In this document: piece by piece, positions 35,937 through 47,592 of the stretch | How positions within the stretch are numbered: position 1 is the stretch's first letter | Layout of the letters: every line of letters begins with the position of its first letter | Assembly (NCBI RefSeq): GCF_900019265.1 | Contig: NZ_CYGX02000034.1 | Coordinates: 1 to 64,000 of the forward strand | Source: Paraburkholderia ribeironis | Lineage (GTDB): Bacteria > Pseudomonadota > Gammaproteobacteria > Burkholderiales > Burkholderiaceae | Reading direction: 5' to 3' | DNA: 64,000 nt | Notes under the pieces: model-generated | Databases searched by the model: none | The model's input: only the letters and a program-made list of their open reading frames with translations | Told to the model about the DNA's origin: nothing | Program-made: the position numbers and the translations under genes

Positions 35937-36833
35937 TCAGCGCGCCTTGATGAAGTCGACAAACGCACGCAGAGGCGCAGGCACCAGGCGCCGCCCTGAA
36001 TAGTAGAGGAATGGTCCCGGGAACGACGGCCACCAGTCTTCGAGAACGGGTTCGAGGGCGCCGCTTTCGAAATGCGGGCGCAACCAGTCTTCGAAGAGGC
36101 AGACCAGCCCCGTGCCTGCAATGGCCGCATCGACGACGAGATCGACGGCCCCGCCGACCTGAACCACCAGGGGACCGGTGGGATCGACGCACACGACCTC
36201 GCCATCGCGCTCGTATTCCCAGGGCGGCATCGCCCCACTCGCAAAACGCCCGCGAAAGCACGCGTGGCCGAGTAGTTCTCGCGGATGCGCCGGCCGCCCG
36301 TGACGCTCGAGGTAGGCCGGCGAGGCGGCGGTCGCGAAGCGCTGAATACGAGGACCGATCGGCACGGCGATCATGTCTTGCTCAAGCCGCTCGCCGTAGC
36401 GGATGCCCGCATCGCACCCGGCCGCCAGCACATCGACAAAACTCTCCTCGGCGATGACTTCCAGCTGAATCTCGGGATAGGCGGCGAGAAACCCGGGAAC
36501 GATGGCGGGAAGGATCAGACGCGCTGCACTGAGCGGCACATTGAGCCGGAGCGTGCCTGCCGGCCTGTCGCGGAAGGTATTGACCACGTCGAGTGCCGCT
36601 TCCACTTCGCTCAAGGCGGGGCGAAGACGTTCGAGCAGGCGCTCGCCCGCCTCGGTGGGCACCACGCTACGCGTCGTACGGTGCAGCAGTCTTACGCCGA
36701 GCCGGGCTTCCAACCGGCGGACCGCCTCGCTCAGTCCAGACGCGCTGGAGCCGGTGGCGCGAGCACCATCCCGGAAGCCCCTCGCACGCGCTACCGCAAC
36801 AAAAGCGTTCAAATCCGACAGATCGATCTGCAT
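35937..36833 (-). CDS. LysR-family transcriptional regulator
   Basis: 298-residue LysR regulator of the DmlR/CrgA type, with HTH segment LNAFVAVARARGFRDGARATGSSASGLSEAVRRLEARLGVRLLHRTTRS and an effector domain ending near ALRAFVDFIKAR. The ATG at 36833 has GAGG at proper spacing; an ATG three codons earlier directly abuts that site. Divergent from an aldo/keto reductase and a broken short-chain dehydrogenase gene, which it probably controls. Confidence 0.9.
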   Translation of the reverse strand: MQIDLSDLNAFVAVARARGFRDGARATGSSASGLSEAVRRLEARLGVRLLHRTTRSVVPTEAGERLLERLRPALSEVEAALDVVNTFRDRPAGTLRLNVPLSAARLILPAIVPGFLAAYPEIQLEVIAEESFVDVLAAGCDAGIRYGERLEQDMIAVPIGPRIQRFATAASPAYLERHGRPAHPRELLGHACFRGRFASGAMPPWEYERDGEVVCVDPTGPLVVQVGGAVDLVVDAAIAGTGLVCLFEDWLRPHFESGALEPVLEDWWPSFPGPFLYYSGRRLVPAPLRAFVDFIKAR

Positions 36834-36928
36834 TGTGCGCATCCTCGTACAGCCTGTACGGATTATGAAGGCTTATCGTCCAATGACTCAAGTTTTAAGC
36901 TCTAGTCATCCACTGCAAGGAGAACGGT

Positions 36929-37816
36929 ATGTCCAACATTCAATCATCCGGCACATTCAAGCTCGGCGATTTCACGGTCAACCGGCTCGGCTATGGGGCG
37001 ATGCAGCTCGCGGGCCCCGGCGTATTCGGGCCGCCAAGGGATCGCGACGCGGCGCTGGCGGTACTACGCGAGGCCGTCGAATCCGGCGTCAATCACATCG
37101 ATACCAGCGACTTCTATGGTCCGCACGTGACCAATCAATTGATTCGCGAGGCGCTGCATCCGTATCGCGACGATCTTGTCATCGTGACCAAGCTCGGTGC
37201 GCGGCGCGGTGACGATGCCTCATGGCTGCCCGCGTTCTCACCTGAAGATCTGACCCGGGCGGTGCACGACAACCTGCGCAACCTTGGACTCGACAGGTTG
37301 GACGTGGTCAATTTGCGCGTCATGTTCGACGTGCACGGACCCGCGGAGGGATCGATCGAAGCGCCGCTGAGTGTGCTGGCCAAACTGCAGCACCAAGGGC
37401 TCGTGCGCCATGTCGGCCTGAGCAACGTGACGCCCACGCAGATTGCGGAAGGGCGGCGCATCTGCGAGATCGTCTGTGTGCAGAACCACTACAACATCGT
37501 GCATCGCGCCGACGACGCCTTGATCGATGATCTCGCCCGCAACGGCATTGCCTACGTGCCGTTCTTCCCGTTGGGCGGTTTCACGCCGCTGCAGTCTTCC
37601 ACCCTGTCCGAGATTGCCGCCCGCGTCGGTTCGACGCCCATGCAGGTCGCACTTGCCTGGCTGCTACGCCGCGCGCCGAACGTGCTGCTGATTCCGGGCA
37701 CGTCATCCGTTGCGCACCTGCGCGAGAACCTTGCGGCAGCGGCGCTCGGTTTGTCGGACGATGTGGTGGTAGAGCTTGATCAACTGGGAAGCGCTGGTGC
37801 TGCCCTGCATGAATAA
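36929..37816 (+). CDS. Aldo/keto reductase family oxidoreductase
   Basis: 295-residue (beta/alpha)8 NADPH-dependent oxidoreductase. Catalytic residues of the family are visible: Asp in HIDTSDFYGPHVTNQ, Tyr in DFYGP, and Lys in VIVTKLGARRG. The C-terminal NADPH-binding stretch reads VLLIPGTSSVAHLRENLAAAALGLSDD. Start ATG has AAGGAG upstream. It precedes the dehydrogenase pseudogene by 16 bp and is divergent from a LysR regulator. Substrate unknown. Confidence 0.92.
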   Translation: MSNIQSSGTFKLGDFTVNRLGYGAMQLAGPGVFGPPRDRDAALAVLREAVESGVNHIDTSDFYGPHVTNQLIREALHPYRDDLVIVTKLGARRGDDASWLPAFSPEDLTRAVHDNLRNLGLDRLDVVNLRVMFDVHGPAEGSIEAPLSVLAKLQHQGLVRHVGLSNVTPTQIAEGRRICEIVCVQNHYNIVHRADDALIDDLARNGIAYVPFFPLGGFTPLQSSTLSEIAARVGSTPMQVALAWLLRRAPNVLLIPGTSSVAHLRENLAAAALGLSDDVVVELDQLGSAGAALHE

Positions 37817-37832
37817 CCGAGAGAGTTTAGTG

Positions 37833-38612
37833 ATGCCAACTAAAACCGATTTGACTGCCAATCCCAGGATCGCAATCGTTACCGGGGGTAGCCGCGGGCT
37901 CGGCCGCAGCACGGTGCTCAGCCTCGCCAGGCGTGGGGTCAACTCGATCTTCACCTACCGTACGCATGCCGACAAGGCAGCACAGGTTGTCGATCTCGTC
38001 GGGCAGGCCGGGTGCGAGGCAGTGGCGTTGCAGCTCGACACCGGCGATGTCGGCTCCTTCGACGGATTCCTCGAACGGGTGCGCAAAGCGCTTCTCGAAC
38101 TCGGGGCCAACCGGTTCGATTTTCTCGTGAATAACGCAGGCACGTCCTGCAACAAGAGCTTTGAGGACACGACCGAGGCGGACCTCGATCAACTCTATAA
38201 CGTCCACTTCAAGGGCGTGTTCTTCCTTACGCAGAAGCTGTTGCCGGTGATCAATGACGGCGGCCGGATTGTCAATGTCTCGTCGGCGTTGACCCAAAGG
38301 ACTCTGCCCAACCGCTCGGCCTATGGATAGTTGAAGGCCGCAGTCGAAACCCTGACCAGATACATGGCCAGGGAATTCGGGCCGCGCGGCATTACGGTCA
38401 ATGTTGTAGCGCCTGGCGCTATCGCCACCGATTTCAGCGGCGGCATCGTGCGCGACGACCCGGACATCAACAAGATGGTCGCAAGCATGACACCGCTGGG
38501 CCGCGCCGGTCTGCCCGAAGATGTCGGCCCGATGATTGCCTCGCTGTTGTCCGAGGACCATCGCTGGGTGAATGGTCAGCGTATCGAGGTATCGGGAGGG
38601 ATGACGCTTTGA
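37833..38612 (+). pseudogene. Short-chain dehydrogenase interrupted by an in-frame amber codon
   Basis: A complete SDR reading frame of 259 codons plus stop, with TGGSRGLG (cofactor), NNAG, the catalytic Ser in IVNVSSALT, and a normal C-terminus (GPRGITVNVVAPGAIATDF to VNGQRIEVSGGMTL). A single TAG at 38328-38330 (codon 166) falls between the catalytic Tyr164 and Lys168 of the YxxxK motif. No frameshift is present; the frame is otherwise intact, which suggests a recent mutation, a sequence error or stop-codon readthrough. Follows the aldo/keto reductase by 16 bp. Confidence 0.9.
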
Positions 38613-38649
38613 GTTGCGGCCTTGGGTTAGGAGCAATGGTGCGGGTTGA

Positions 38650-38872
38650 TGGCGGCAAGTAGATCAGGTTGATTCTGGCCGGATTGGCGGTCAATGCCGT
38701 GGAATTGCCTGCGGGCTGAACGACCACGTCTTTGTCATTGTTTGCTGTAAGGCTGCTGTCGTTGATCGCGTACGCGCCCACTGAACTCGATGCCGTCGCC
38801 GGCTTGTTCCACGCGAGGATCCCTGTGATCGCATCCGCCAGCGGGTCACCGTCCACGAAACCCGTCAGGGGT
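38650..38872 (-). pseudogene. Fragment of an MBG-repeat adhesin
   Basis: About 70 residues, starting GFVDGDPLADAITGILAWN and continuing through SSVGAYAINDSSLTANN to VVQPAGNSTALT, resemble the MBG/filamentous-haemagglutinin C-terminal repeats of two-partner secretion adhesins. No start, signal or flanking adhesin sequence is present, so it is a stranded fragment. Confidence 0.6.
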
Positions 38873-38880
38873 TTTGGGCA

Positions 38881-39078
38881 TCAAAAATAGCCCTGAACTT
38901 TGTTTGCATCTCTGAATTCGTGAAGCCGTGCCTCAATTCCGAATCGGAGTTCAAGCGCGGCATACAGCAGCGTGCGGTGCGTTCTTTGCGACGCAAGGTT
39001 GTGAGCGCGTACCAGGCAACTGATGGCGTCTGCGCCGAAGCCGCAATCTCTCGAAACGTCTGCGCTTTCATTGTGCAT
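38881..39078 (-). pseudogene. Unrecognised short fragment
   Basis: A minus-strand frame ending HRTLLYAALELRFGIEARLHEF has a coding look, but the region upstream does not. Together with the adhesin fragment it makes 38613-39250 look like gene debris. No function can be assigned. Confidence 0.3.
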
Positions 39079-39273
39079 GTTAGGCCTCGTCTGTTTTTAT
39101 GCGGTCCGCTACATGGCGCGCGACCTCGGGCTGGGCTCAAACGTGTCGCGTTGCGCAATCGTGACACCTGCCTGTGATGCCATCGTCACCGCGTCATCGT
39201 GGATAGCAACATGCATGGGTAGCCTAAATGGGGCCGCGGCCGAATTTCGGTAGAATCGAGTGTCTTTCGGGTA

Positions 39274-39288
39274 CCGAGAGCTTCTCGG
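39274..39288. promoter_or_regulatory. Inverted repeat upstream of the antitoxin
   Basis: CCGAGA-GCT-TCTCGG, about 30 bp upstream of the antitoxin ATG and downstream of a TAGAAT (39251-39256) that could be a -10 element. It fits an autoregulatory operator. Confidence 0.45.
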
Positions 39289-39316
39289 CGGGTCAACTTT
39301 CTATAGGGAGGGGTAT

Positions 39317-40000
39317 ATGCAGCTTACTGGTATCGGCCTGTACACCTTTCATGAGGCGGCCCAGCTGACGAAGATTCCCCTCCGGGATCTCCGCCGCTGG
39401 TTGGACGGCTATTCCTACCGGGACAAGAAGCACATCCCAGTTTCCGTTGCCCCTCTCTGGGAAACGGAGCTTGCCGACGACTCTCTTGACGGCATCAGTT
39501 TCCACGACCTCCTCGAAGTACGGTTCGTGCACGCGTTTCGCAAGCATGGTGTCAGCCTGCAGGCAATACGCCTCGCCAGCCAGCGCGCCCGTGAACTTTT
39601 CGAAACGGACTATCCATTCACATCGCGCCAGTTCCGTACCGATGGCCGGACGATTTTCACGTCGGCTATGGAAGAAACCGGTGAGACTGAGCTGCTGGAT
39701 CTGGTGAAACAGCAGTATGCCTTCCGGAAAATCATTGAGCCGTCGCTATACCGTGGCATCGAGTTTGGCGAGGATCAAGTCGCAGCTCGCTGGTACCCGT
39801 CTTCACGAAGCAAGGCGATTGTGTTAGATCCGTCAATCGCCTTTGGCAAGCCCATCGTCACGAACGGCGCTGTCAGAACATCGATCCTGTACGACGCGTT
39901 TATCGCGGAGGGCAACAAGAATTTCGTCGCGAAGCTCTACGAGGTGCCTGTTGCCGCAGTCGACGCGGCCGTTGCCTTCGAAGAAAGCCTGGCCGCGTGA
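39317..40000 (+). CDS. DUF433 antitoxin with HTH N-terminus
   Basis: 227-residue predicted antitoxin. The first 60 residues (GLYTFHEAAQLTKIPLRDLRRWLDGYSY) look like a MerR-type helix-turn-helix and the C-terminal 70 residues (IVLDPSIAFGKPIVTNGAVRTSILYDAFIAEG to KLYEVPVAAVDAAVAFEESL) are a DUF433 domain. DUF433 proteins paired with DUF5615/PIN-like proteins have been predicted as toxin-antitoxin modules. Start ATG 39317 has GGGAGG; the last bases overlap the toxin start (GTGA). Confidence 0.88.
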   Translation: MQLTGIGLYTFHEAAQLTKIPLRDLRRWLDGYSYRDKKHIPVSVAPLWETELADDSLDGISFHDLLEVRFVHAFRKHGVSLQAIRLASQRARELFETDYPFTSRQFRTDGRTIFTSAMEETGETELLDLVKQQYAFRKIIEPSLYRGIEFGEDQVAARWYPSSRSKAIVLDPSIAFGKPIVTNGAVRTSILYDAFIAEGNKNFVAKLYEVPVAAVDAAVAFEESLAA

Positions 40001-40401
40001 AATTCTTTGTCGACAACAATCTCCCGCCAGCTCTAGCAAAGGCACTCCACGCCCTTTCGGAACCCTCGGATCGTTCCGTAATCCACCTGAGGGAGAAATT
40101 TCCCCAGGACACCGCTGACTCAGACTGGATCGAGTCCCTGTCCCAAGAAGGTGGCTGGTCAGTAATCACCCACGACAAGCTAAACAAGGGACTGGAACGT
40201 GAAGCGCTGCGTCGAGCTGGACTGATTGTCTTCTTTCTCGATAAGGGATGGGCAAATCACACCTTCTGGGACAAGGCACACAATCTCGTGCGCTGGTGGC
40301 CGCGGATCATTGAGCAGTCGGATGGTATCAGGGGGGGAGCCGCATTCAAGGTCCCCTTCAATTTCTCCGGTAAGGGGCAATTCGAGCAGGTTACCCTATA
40401 G
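39997..40401 (+). CDS. DUF5615/PIN-like toxin
   Basis: 134-residue predicted ribonuclease toxin starting at GTG 39997, overlapping the antitoxin stop by four bases. The N-terminus MKFFVDNNLPPALAKALHAL and the central GGWSVITHDKLNKG fit the PIN-like DUF5615 fold, with Asp6 and the Asp of THDK as candidate metal ligands. The C-terminal half (FFLDKGWANHTFWDKAHNLVRWWPRIIE) is longer than in short DUF5615 proteins. Expected activity is RNA cleavage neutralised by the DUF433 partner; this is family inference. Confidence 0.85.
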   Translation: MKFFVDNNLPPALAKALHALSEPSDRSVIHLREKFPQDTADSDWIESLSQEGGWSVITHDKLNKGLEREALRRAGLIVFFLDKGWANHTFWDKAHNLVRWWPRIIEQSDGIRGGAAFKVPFNFSGKGQFEQVTL

Positions 40402-40412
40402 ACCGTCGGTTT

Positions 40413-40448
40413 TTGGCACACCCTTTGGGACACAAAGTAGTGTGCCAA
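40413..40448. terminator. Inverted repeat after the toxin gene
   Basis: Perfect 9-bp arms TTGGCACAC/GTGTGCCAA with an 18-nt loop, starting 12 nt past the toxin stop. No T-run follows, so it may be a weak terminator or an element end. Confidence 0.45.
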
Positions 40449-40559
40449 GGTCATCGGTGTTTCTTGTAGTAACGCATGTCGTCCAAAGCAAAGTACAGGC
40501 GCCTGGGTGAAGACAGCGATAACAAATATGCATACCGGACATTTTGATAGCTACCGCTT

Positions 40560-40742
40560 CTACCCAAGGCCGTCGAACGTGTCACTGACGCACAAGAACT
40601 GGTGCCTCCCTTCACTCGCCAACAACCACGCTGCCAGGTTCGGGTTGACCTCCACCGGCTTGCCCTTCCCGGTGAGCAATCGTGTTGCCGCGCTCGTTCG
40701 ATAGAGAACGCCGTCGTATATCTTCCGAATGTAGACGAATAT
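40560..40742 (-). pseudogene. Gene remnant, family unknown
   Basis: The minus-strand frame reads FVYIRKIYDGVLYRTSAATR, then LLTGKGKPVEVNPNLAAWLL, ending at TAG 40560-40562. It looks coding, but a TGA precedes it and no start or ribosome-binding site is present, so it is the 3' part of a broken gene. Confidence 0.4.
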
Positions 40743-41450
40743 TCATATAACGGGCTTCTGGAGCCCGCAAACACGTACCACGATTTCCACGCAAATTCAG
40801 ACGATTGCGCGCCGTTGTCGATTCATAGCCACCACCGTCCCACATACACGTTATAAATGAGTATCGACAGTGGCAAATGAGGGAGAACAAATTCTCGTCA
40901 AACGAACGGTCGCTTAGCGAGCGGGGCCGTCATCTGGGTAATCGCGTGAGACGATGGATGAAGCGGCATGCTAGTCGAGCGAAGTCCGATGCGATAGCTC
41001 ATGACCCTGAGCTGACTTTCAGGAAATTCGAAAGCGGTCACTCAAGGTTGACCGTGGTTGGCAGGCGGTCGAACGACAGGCGCTTCAATTACTACCGTGC
41101 CAAATGATCTCGTGGTATGAGCAAGCTCATGCGCCCACGCCTCACTCGGCGGGCAGTGGCGCGTTTTTGCCCGAATACAAAGAGCTCGCAGCTATGGGGA
41201 AAAAACGGACCAACTCCCTTCCGCTAGACACGATCCGACGCATGACAACCAGCTTGTGCTTGCTGCACTTCAGCCGTACCGCGAGCAAACTGGTCATCAA
41301 ACCAGAACGGTGCAGCGAACAAAGCTCACCGGTCGATACCGTGGCTTGGTACGTTCCTGACCTCGCAGTCTCCACATTCCGTTTTCTTCAGTCTCGCGAA
41401 ACGTAACCGAGTCTCACCAATTCTGTACCGCTACAGAACATTACCATCCG
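40743..41450. other. Decayed intergenic DNA before gyrB
   Basis: About 700 bp of lower-GC DNA. Two plus-strand open frames (40877-41107 and 41104-41406) have no recognised family, and their codon use is unlike the neighbours; I do not call them genes. Confidence 0.45.
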
Positions 41451-41460
41451 TCAAAAAAAT

Positions 41461-41479
41461 CGCCCGGACAAGCCGGGCG
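41461..41479 (-). terminator. gyrB terminator
   Basis: CGCCCGG/CCGGGCG stem with a 5-nt loop, followed on the minus strand by ATTTTTTT. It is about 100 nt past the gyrB stop. Confidence 0.85.
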
Positions 41480-41577
41480 CTTCCGTGATCCGATCCTGTC
41501 GGATCTTTCTACTATCTGTGGCAGCAATTTTTCATTTACTGGGCACAGTTTTCACTTTCTGTGGTATCGACAACAAA

Positions 41578-44049
<2,472 letters not shown>

Positions 44050-44109
44050 GGATTTTTTCCGGTTCTGCGTTACTGCAAGGTTGCTGCTCGGGACTTTTCA
44101 AATCGCCAT

Positions 44110-44140
44110 AAAAACGCCAAAGGGGCGCTGCGCCCCTTGG
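44110..44140 (-). terminator. Terminator-like hairpin between dnaN and gyrB
   Basis: GC-rich stem CCAAGGGGCG/CGCCCCTTTGG on the minus strand followed by GTTTTT, in the 113-bp gap. It would let dnaN and gyrB be expressed at different levels. Confidence 0.75.
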
Positions 44141-44162
44141 TGTGTTCTTGGTGTTGGACGCA

Positions 44163-45266
44163 TCAGATGCGCATCGGCATCACCACGTATTTGAATTCAT
44201 CGTTCTCGGGAATCGTGATCAACGCGCTGGAGCTGGCGTCGCCAAGGCTCACTTGCAACATGTCGACCTTCAGGTTCGCCAGCACGTCGAGCAGATACGT
44301 GACGTTGAACCCGATATCGACGTTGTCGCCGCTATACGCGATTTCCAGTTCTTCCTGCGCCTCTTCCTGATCGGCGTTGGTTGACATGATCTTCAACTGG
44401 CCCGGCTCGATGATGCAGCGCACGCCCTTGAACTTATCCGACGTCAGAATCGCCGCGCGTTGCAGCGAGCGCTGCAGTTCTTCGCGGCCAATCAGGAATT
44501 GATTCTTGTGCGACTTCGGAATCACGCGCTGGAAGTCGGGGAATTTGCCTTCCACCAGCTTCGACACCAGTTCGACCTGGCCGAACATGAATTTCACCTG
44601 CGTTTGCGCGATGTCGATCTGCAGCGTGTCGTCGATGTCTTCCAGCAGACGCTGCAGTTCCAGAATCGTCTTGCGCGGAATGATCACTTCCTGACGCGAG
44701 AACGAGCCTTCGATCTTCATCGACGAAAACGCCAGACGGTGGCCGTCGGTTGCCACCGCCATCAGCTGGTCGCCGTCCACCACCAGCAGCATGCCGTTCA
44801 GGTAGTAGCGGATGTCCTGCTGGGCCATCGAAAAATGGACCATGCCGAGCAACTGGCGGAACGTCTTCTGGGGAACCACGAGACTCGCGCCGTAGTCTTT
44901 GGCTTGCGCGACCGTCGGGAATTCGTCCGCGGCGAGGGTTTGCAGTGCAAAGCGGCTCTTGCCCGATTGCACCGTCAGACGCTTGTCGTTCAGCGTGAGC
45001 GTGACCTGCCCGTCGGGCATTGCGCGCAGAATGTCGAGGAGCTTGCGTGCCGCCACCGTGGTCGCCACCGAATCGCCGCCCACGCCGAAATCTGCGCGTG
45101 TGGTGATCTGCAACTCGAGGTCGGTCGACAGGAACGACACGTTCGGGCCGTTCTTGGTAATCAGCAAATTGGCGAGGATCGGCAACGTATGGCGGCGTTC
45201 GACGATGCCGCTCACGGTTTGCAGCGGCCTGAGGAGGTTATCGCGTTCGGTCTTGACCAGTTGCAT
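44163..45266 (-). CDS. dnaN: DNA polymerase III beta subunit (sliding clamp)
   Basis: Ring-forming processivity clamp, 367 residues in three similar domains. N-terminus MQLVKTERDNLLRPLQTVSGIVERRHTLPILANLLI and C-terminus VVMPMRI match the family. Start ATG 45266 has AAGGA upstream; a 15-codon extension is unlikely. Lies 220 bp downstream of dnaA and upstream of gyrB. Confidence 0.98.
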   Translation of the reverse strand: MQLVKTERDNLLRPLQTVSGIVERRHTLPILANLLITKNGPNVSFLSTDLELQITTRADFGVGGDSVATTVAARKLLDILRAMPDGQVTLTLNDKRLTVQSGKSRFALQTLAADEFPTVAQAKDYGASLVVPQKTFRQLLGMVHFSMAQQDIRYYLNGMLLVVDGDQLMAVATDGHRLAFSSMKIEGSFSRQEVIIPRKTILELQRLLEDIDDTLQIDIAQTQVKFMFGQVELVSKLVEGKFPDFQRVIPKSHKNQFLIGREELQRSLQRAAILTSDKFKGVRCIIEPGQLKIMSTNADQEEAQEELEIAYSGDNVDIGFNVTYLLDVLANLKVDMLQVSLGDASSSALITIPENDEFKYVVMPMRI

Positions 45267-45486
45267 AGGGTTCCTTCGTTGATATAACGGCCTGCGCGCC
45301 TTGCCAGGCAAGCTTTACAGCATGCCGCCCTGGCTCCCCGCCGGCGCCACGCAGCGCCCGACATGGCGTGAAATCCGCCCGCGGCCGCCGGGCGGTTAAA
45401 CCTGTATTGTGCCTGAAAACGGAACCGCCTCACTAAAATGGGGGCGAGTTTGGAAATAAACAGGTCGATTTTTCCATCCGGGCCGC

Positions 45487-47064
45487 TCAGCCCTTCAGCG
45501 TCTGCTCCAGCACGTGCAATTCGTGGTTCAGTTGCGCGTCCTTGCTGCGCTCGTCGGCGATTTTGCGCACCGCGTGCAGCACCGTGGTATGGTCGCGCCC
45601 GCCAAACAGCTCGCCGATTTCCGGCAGGCTTTTCTGCGTCAGCTCCTTGGCCAGATACATCGCGATCTGCCGCGGCCGTGCAATATTGGCCGGCCGCTTC
45701 TTCGAATACATGTCCGCGACCTTGATGCTGTAGAAGTCAGCCACGGTCTTCTGGATGTTTTCCACCGAAATCTGCCGGTTCTGCACCGTCAACAGGTCTT
45801 TCAGCGCTTCTTTGGTCAGTTCGATCGTGATTTCGCGGCCGTGGAACTTCGAATACGCGAGGATCTTGCGCAGCGCGCCTTCCAGCTCACGCACGTTCGA
45901 GCGCAAATGCTTGGCGACGAAGAACGCGACGTCTTCGTTGAGGCTCACGAATTCCGATTGCGCCTTGCGCATCAGGATCGCGACGCGCATCTCCAGCTCG
46001 GGCGGCTCGATCGCAACGGTCAGGCCGGAGTCGAAGCGCGAGATCAGGCGGTCATCGATGCCGGAGATTTCCTTTGGATACGTGTCGCTGGTGATGATCA
46101 CCTGCGCCTTGTTCGCGACCAGCGCCTCGAACGCGTAGAAGAATTCCTCCTGGGTGCGCGACTTGCCGGAAAAGAACTGAATATCGTCGATCAGCAGCAG
46201 GTCGAGGGAGTGGTAGTAGCGCTTGAAATCGTCGAACGCCTTGCGCTGGTAGGCCTTCACCACGTCGGACACATACTGTTCCGCGTGGATGTAGCGGATC
46301 CGCGCGCCGGCCTTGTCCATCAGAAGCTGGTTGCCGATCGCGTGGATCAGGTGAGTCTTGCCCAGACCCACGCCGCCATACAGGAACAGCGGGTTGTACG
46401 AGATGCCCGGATTGTCGGCGACCTGAATCGCCGCGGCGCGTGCGAGCTGGTTGGCCTTACCGGTCACGAAGTTGTCGAATGTGAGCACCGGGTTCAGCTT
46501 CGAGCGCTCGTACATCGAGTCGCTTTCGCCATTGCCGGTCGAGCCGGCGCTCTGGCCCGGACGCCAGGTGCGGCGCGCAGCCGCGGCTTCGTTCGCGTCG
46601 AGGCTGGGCAGATCAAGGTCGGCGGCGTCTTCGGCGGCGGCACGTGCGCTCGCGTTCTGCGTAGCCATTGCGTGGGTTGCGCGCGCCGTTTGCGCGGCCT
46701 GCACGGCGCCGACGGCCGCGTCCACCGCGGCCGCGCCACCCGTATTGCCGCCCATCGGCGCGGCCGAAGCCGCACGCGCGGGCGCCGGCGATGCCGCCGC
46801 GGGGGCGCGCATACCTGCTTTCGGGTCCAGCACGAATTGCACATCGATCGGGGCGTGCCAGAAATCGCGGGCCATATCCGCGATACGGCCCGAGAACTGG
46901 CTCTTGACCCAGTCGAGCTTGAAGCGGTTCGGCGCGGCGATGCTCAATGTGTTCGCAGCGGCGTCGAAGGCGACCGGGGCCAACGGTTTGATCCACGTCA
47001 CGTACTGCTGGGGCGTAAGCTCACGCTCCAGCAGTGCGGAACAGTGTTGCCAGAAATCGTTCAT
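45487..47064 (-). CDS. dnaA: Chromosomal replication initiator DnaA
   Basis: AAA+ initiator that binds DnaA boxes and opens the origin. The 525-residue protein has domain I (MNDFWQHCSALLERELTPQQYVTWIKPL), an unusually long Ala/Pro-rich domain II (about residues 95-185), the AAA+ domain with LYGGVGLGKTHLIHAIGN and LLLIDDIQF, and the DNA-binding C-terminus with IGELFGGRDHTTVLHAVRKI. Start ATG 47064 matches the family. Divergent from rpmH. Confidence 0.98.
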   Translation of the reverse strand: MNDFWQHCSALLERELTPQQYVTWIKPLAPVAFDAAANTLSIAAPNRFKLDWVKSQFSGRIADMARDFWHAPIDVQFVLDPKAGMRAPAAASPAPARAASAAPMGGNTGGAAAVDAAVGAVQAAQTARATHAMATQNASARAAAEDAADLDLPSLDANEAAAARRTWRPGQSAGSTGNGESDSMYERSKLNPVLTFDNFVTGKANQLARAAAIQVADNPGISYNPLFLYGGVGLGKTHLIHAIGNQLLMDKAGARIRYIHAEQYVSDVVKAYQRKAFDDFKRYYHSLDLLLIDDIQFFSGKSRTQEEFFYAFEALVANKAQVIITSDTYPKEISGIDDRLISRFDSGLTVAIEPPELEMRVAILMRKAQSEFVSLNEDVAFFVAKHLRSNVRELEGALRKILAYSKFHGREITIELTKEALKDLLTVQNRQISVENIQKTVADFYSIKVADMYSKKRPANIARPRQIAMYLAKELTQKSLPEIGELFGGRDHTTVLHAVRKIADERSKDAQLNHELHVLEQTLKG

Positions 47065-47447
47065 CGAGTTGCTGTCGTTATGGTGTGCACGGCGTTCGCA
47101 GCTGCCCCCGTCGCGCGCACGCAACAAGGCCCTGAGCAGCTAGGCGGAACGGCCCCAGGCGCTCGTTCCACAAGCATTTGCGGGACAAACGAGCCGGAGC
47201 GGCGTGCAGCATTTTTGGGAAGTAAGGCGAGATTCTAACGCCAAAACGGACCCGCAAGGGAGTTATCCACAGGGACCGATCAGCTGGGGCAGCGGGCCCG
47301 GCCCGCCGCTGAACCTGGCTAAGCTATTGACGGCCAACGGAAAAGCGGTTTAAATAGCGGGTTCCGCGAAAACCAATTCAGTAAACCTCCGGCCATTGCG
47401 CTTTCAGCGATGATCGCGCGGTTTTTTTTCGATCTAGTGAGAGCAAC
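47065..47447. other. dnaA-rpmH intergenic region, part of the origin neighbourhood
   Basis: About 380 bp. One perfect DnaA box (TTATCCACA, 47263-47271) is visible, with no clear cluster of further boxes or AT-rich unwinding element. It also carries the rpmH promoter. The position fits oriC or its edge, but the single box leaves this open. Confidence 0.6.
47327..47355 (+). promoter_or_regulatory. rpmH promoter
   Basis: TTGACG (47327-47332), 17-bp spacer, TTAAAT (47350-47355), about 90 nt upstream of the rpmH start. Confidence 0.7.
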
Positions 47448-47582
47448 ATGAAACGTACTTACCAACCTTCCGTTACCCGTCGCAAGCGCACCCACGGCTT
47501 TCGCGTTCGTATGAAGACTGCTGGCGGCCGCAAGGTCATCAACGCACGTCGCGCGAAGGGCCGCAAGCGCCTCGCCATCTAA
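47448..47582 (+). CDS. rpmH: 50S ribosomal protein L34
   Basis: 44-residue, very basic ribosomal protein: [20 protein letters not shown] through to KGRKRLAI. Universal composition and length. First gene of rpmH-rnpA-yidD-yidC-mnmE on the plus strand, divergent from dnaA. Confidence 0.98.
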
Positions 47583-47592
47583 GGCGAGCGGA

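Noticed and set aside
38865..39167. Intact 100-codon gene on the minus strand
   Set aside because: An overlapping frame looks more coding, and neither has a start with a ribosome-binding site; treated as a fragment.
41104..41406. 100-codon plus-strand open frame before gyrB
   Set aside because: No recognisable domain, weak start context, lies in decayed DNA.
45514..47238. 574-codon plus-strand open frame opposite dnaA
   Set aside because: Antisense to dnaA and Arg/His-rich without motifs.
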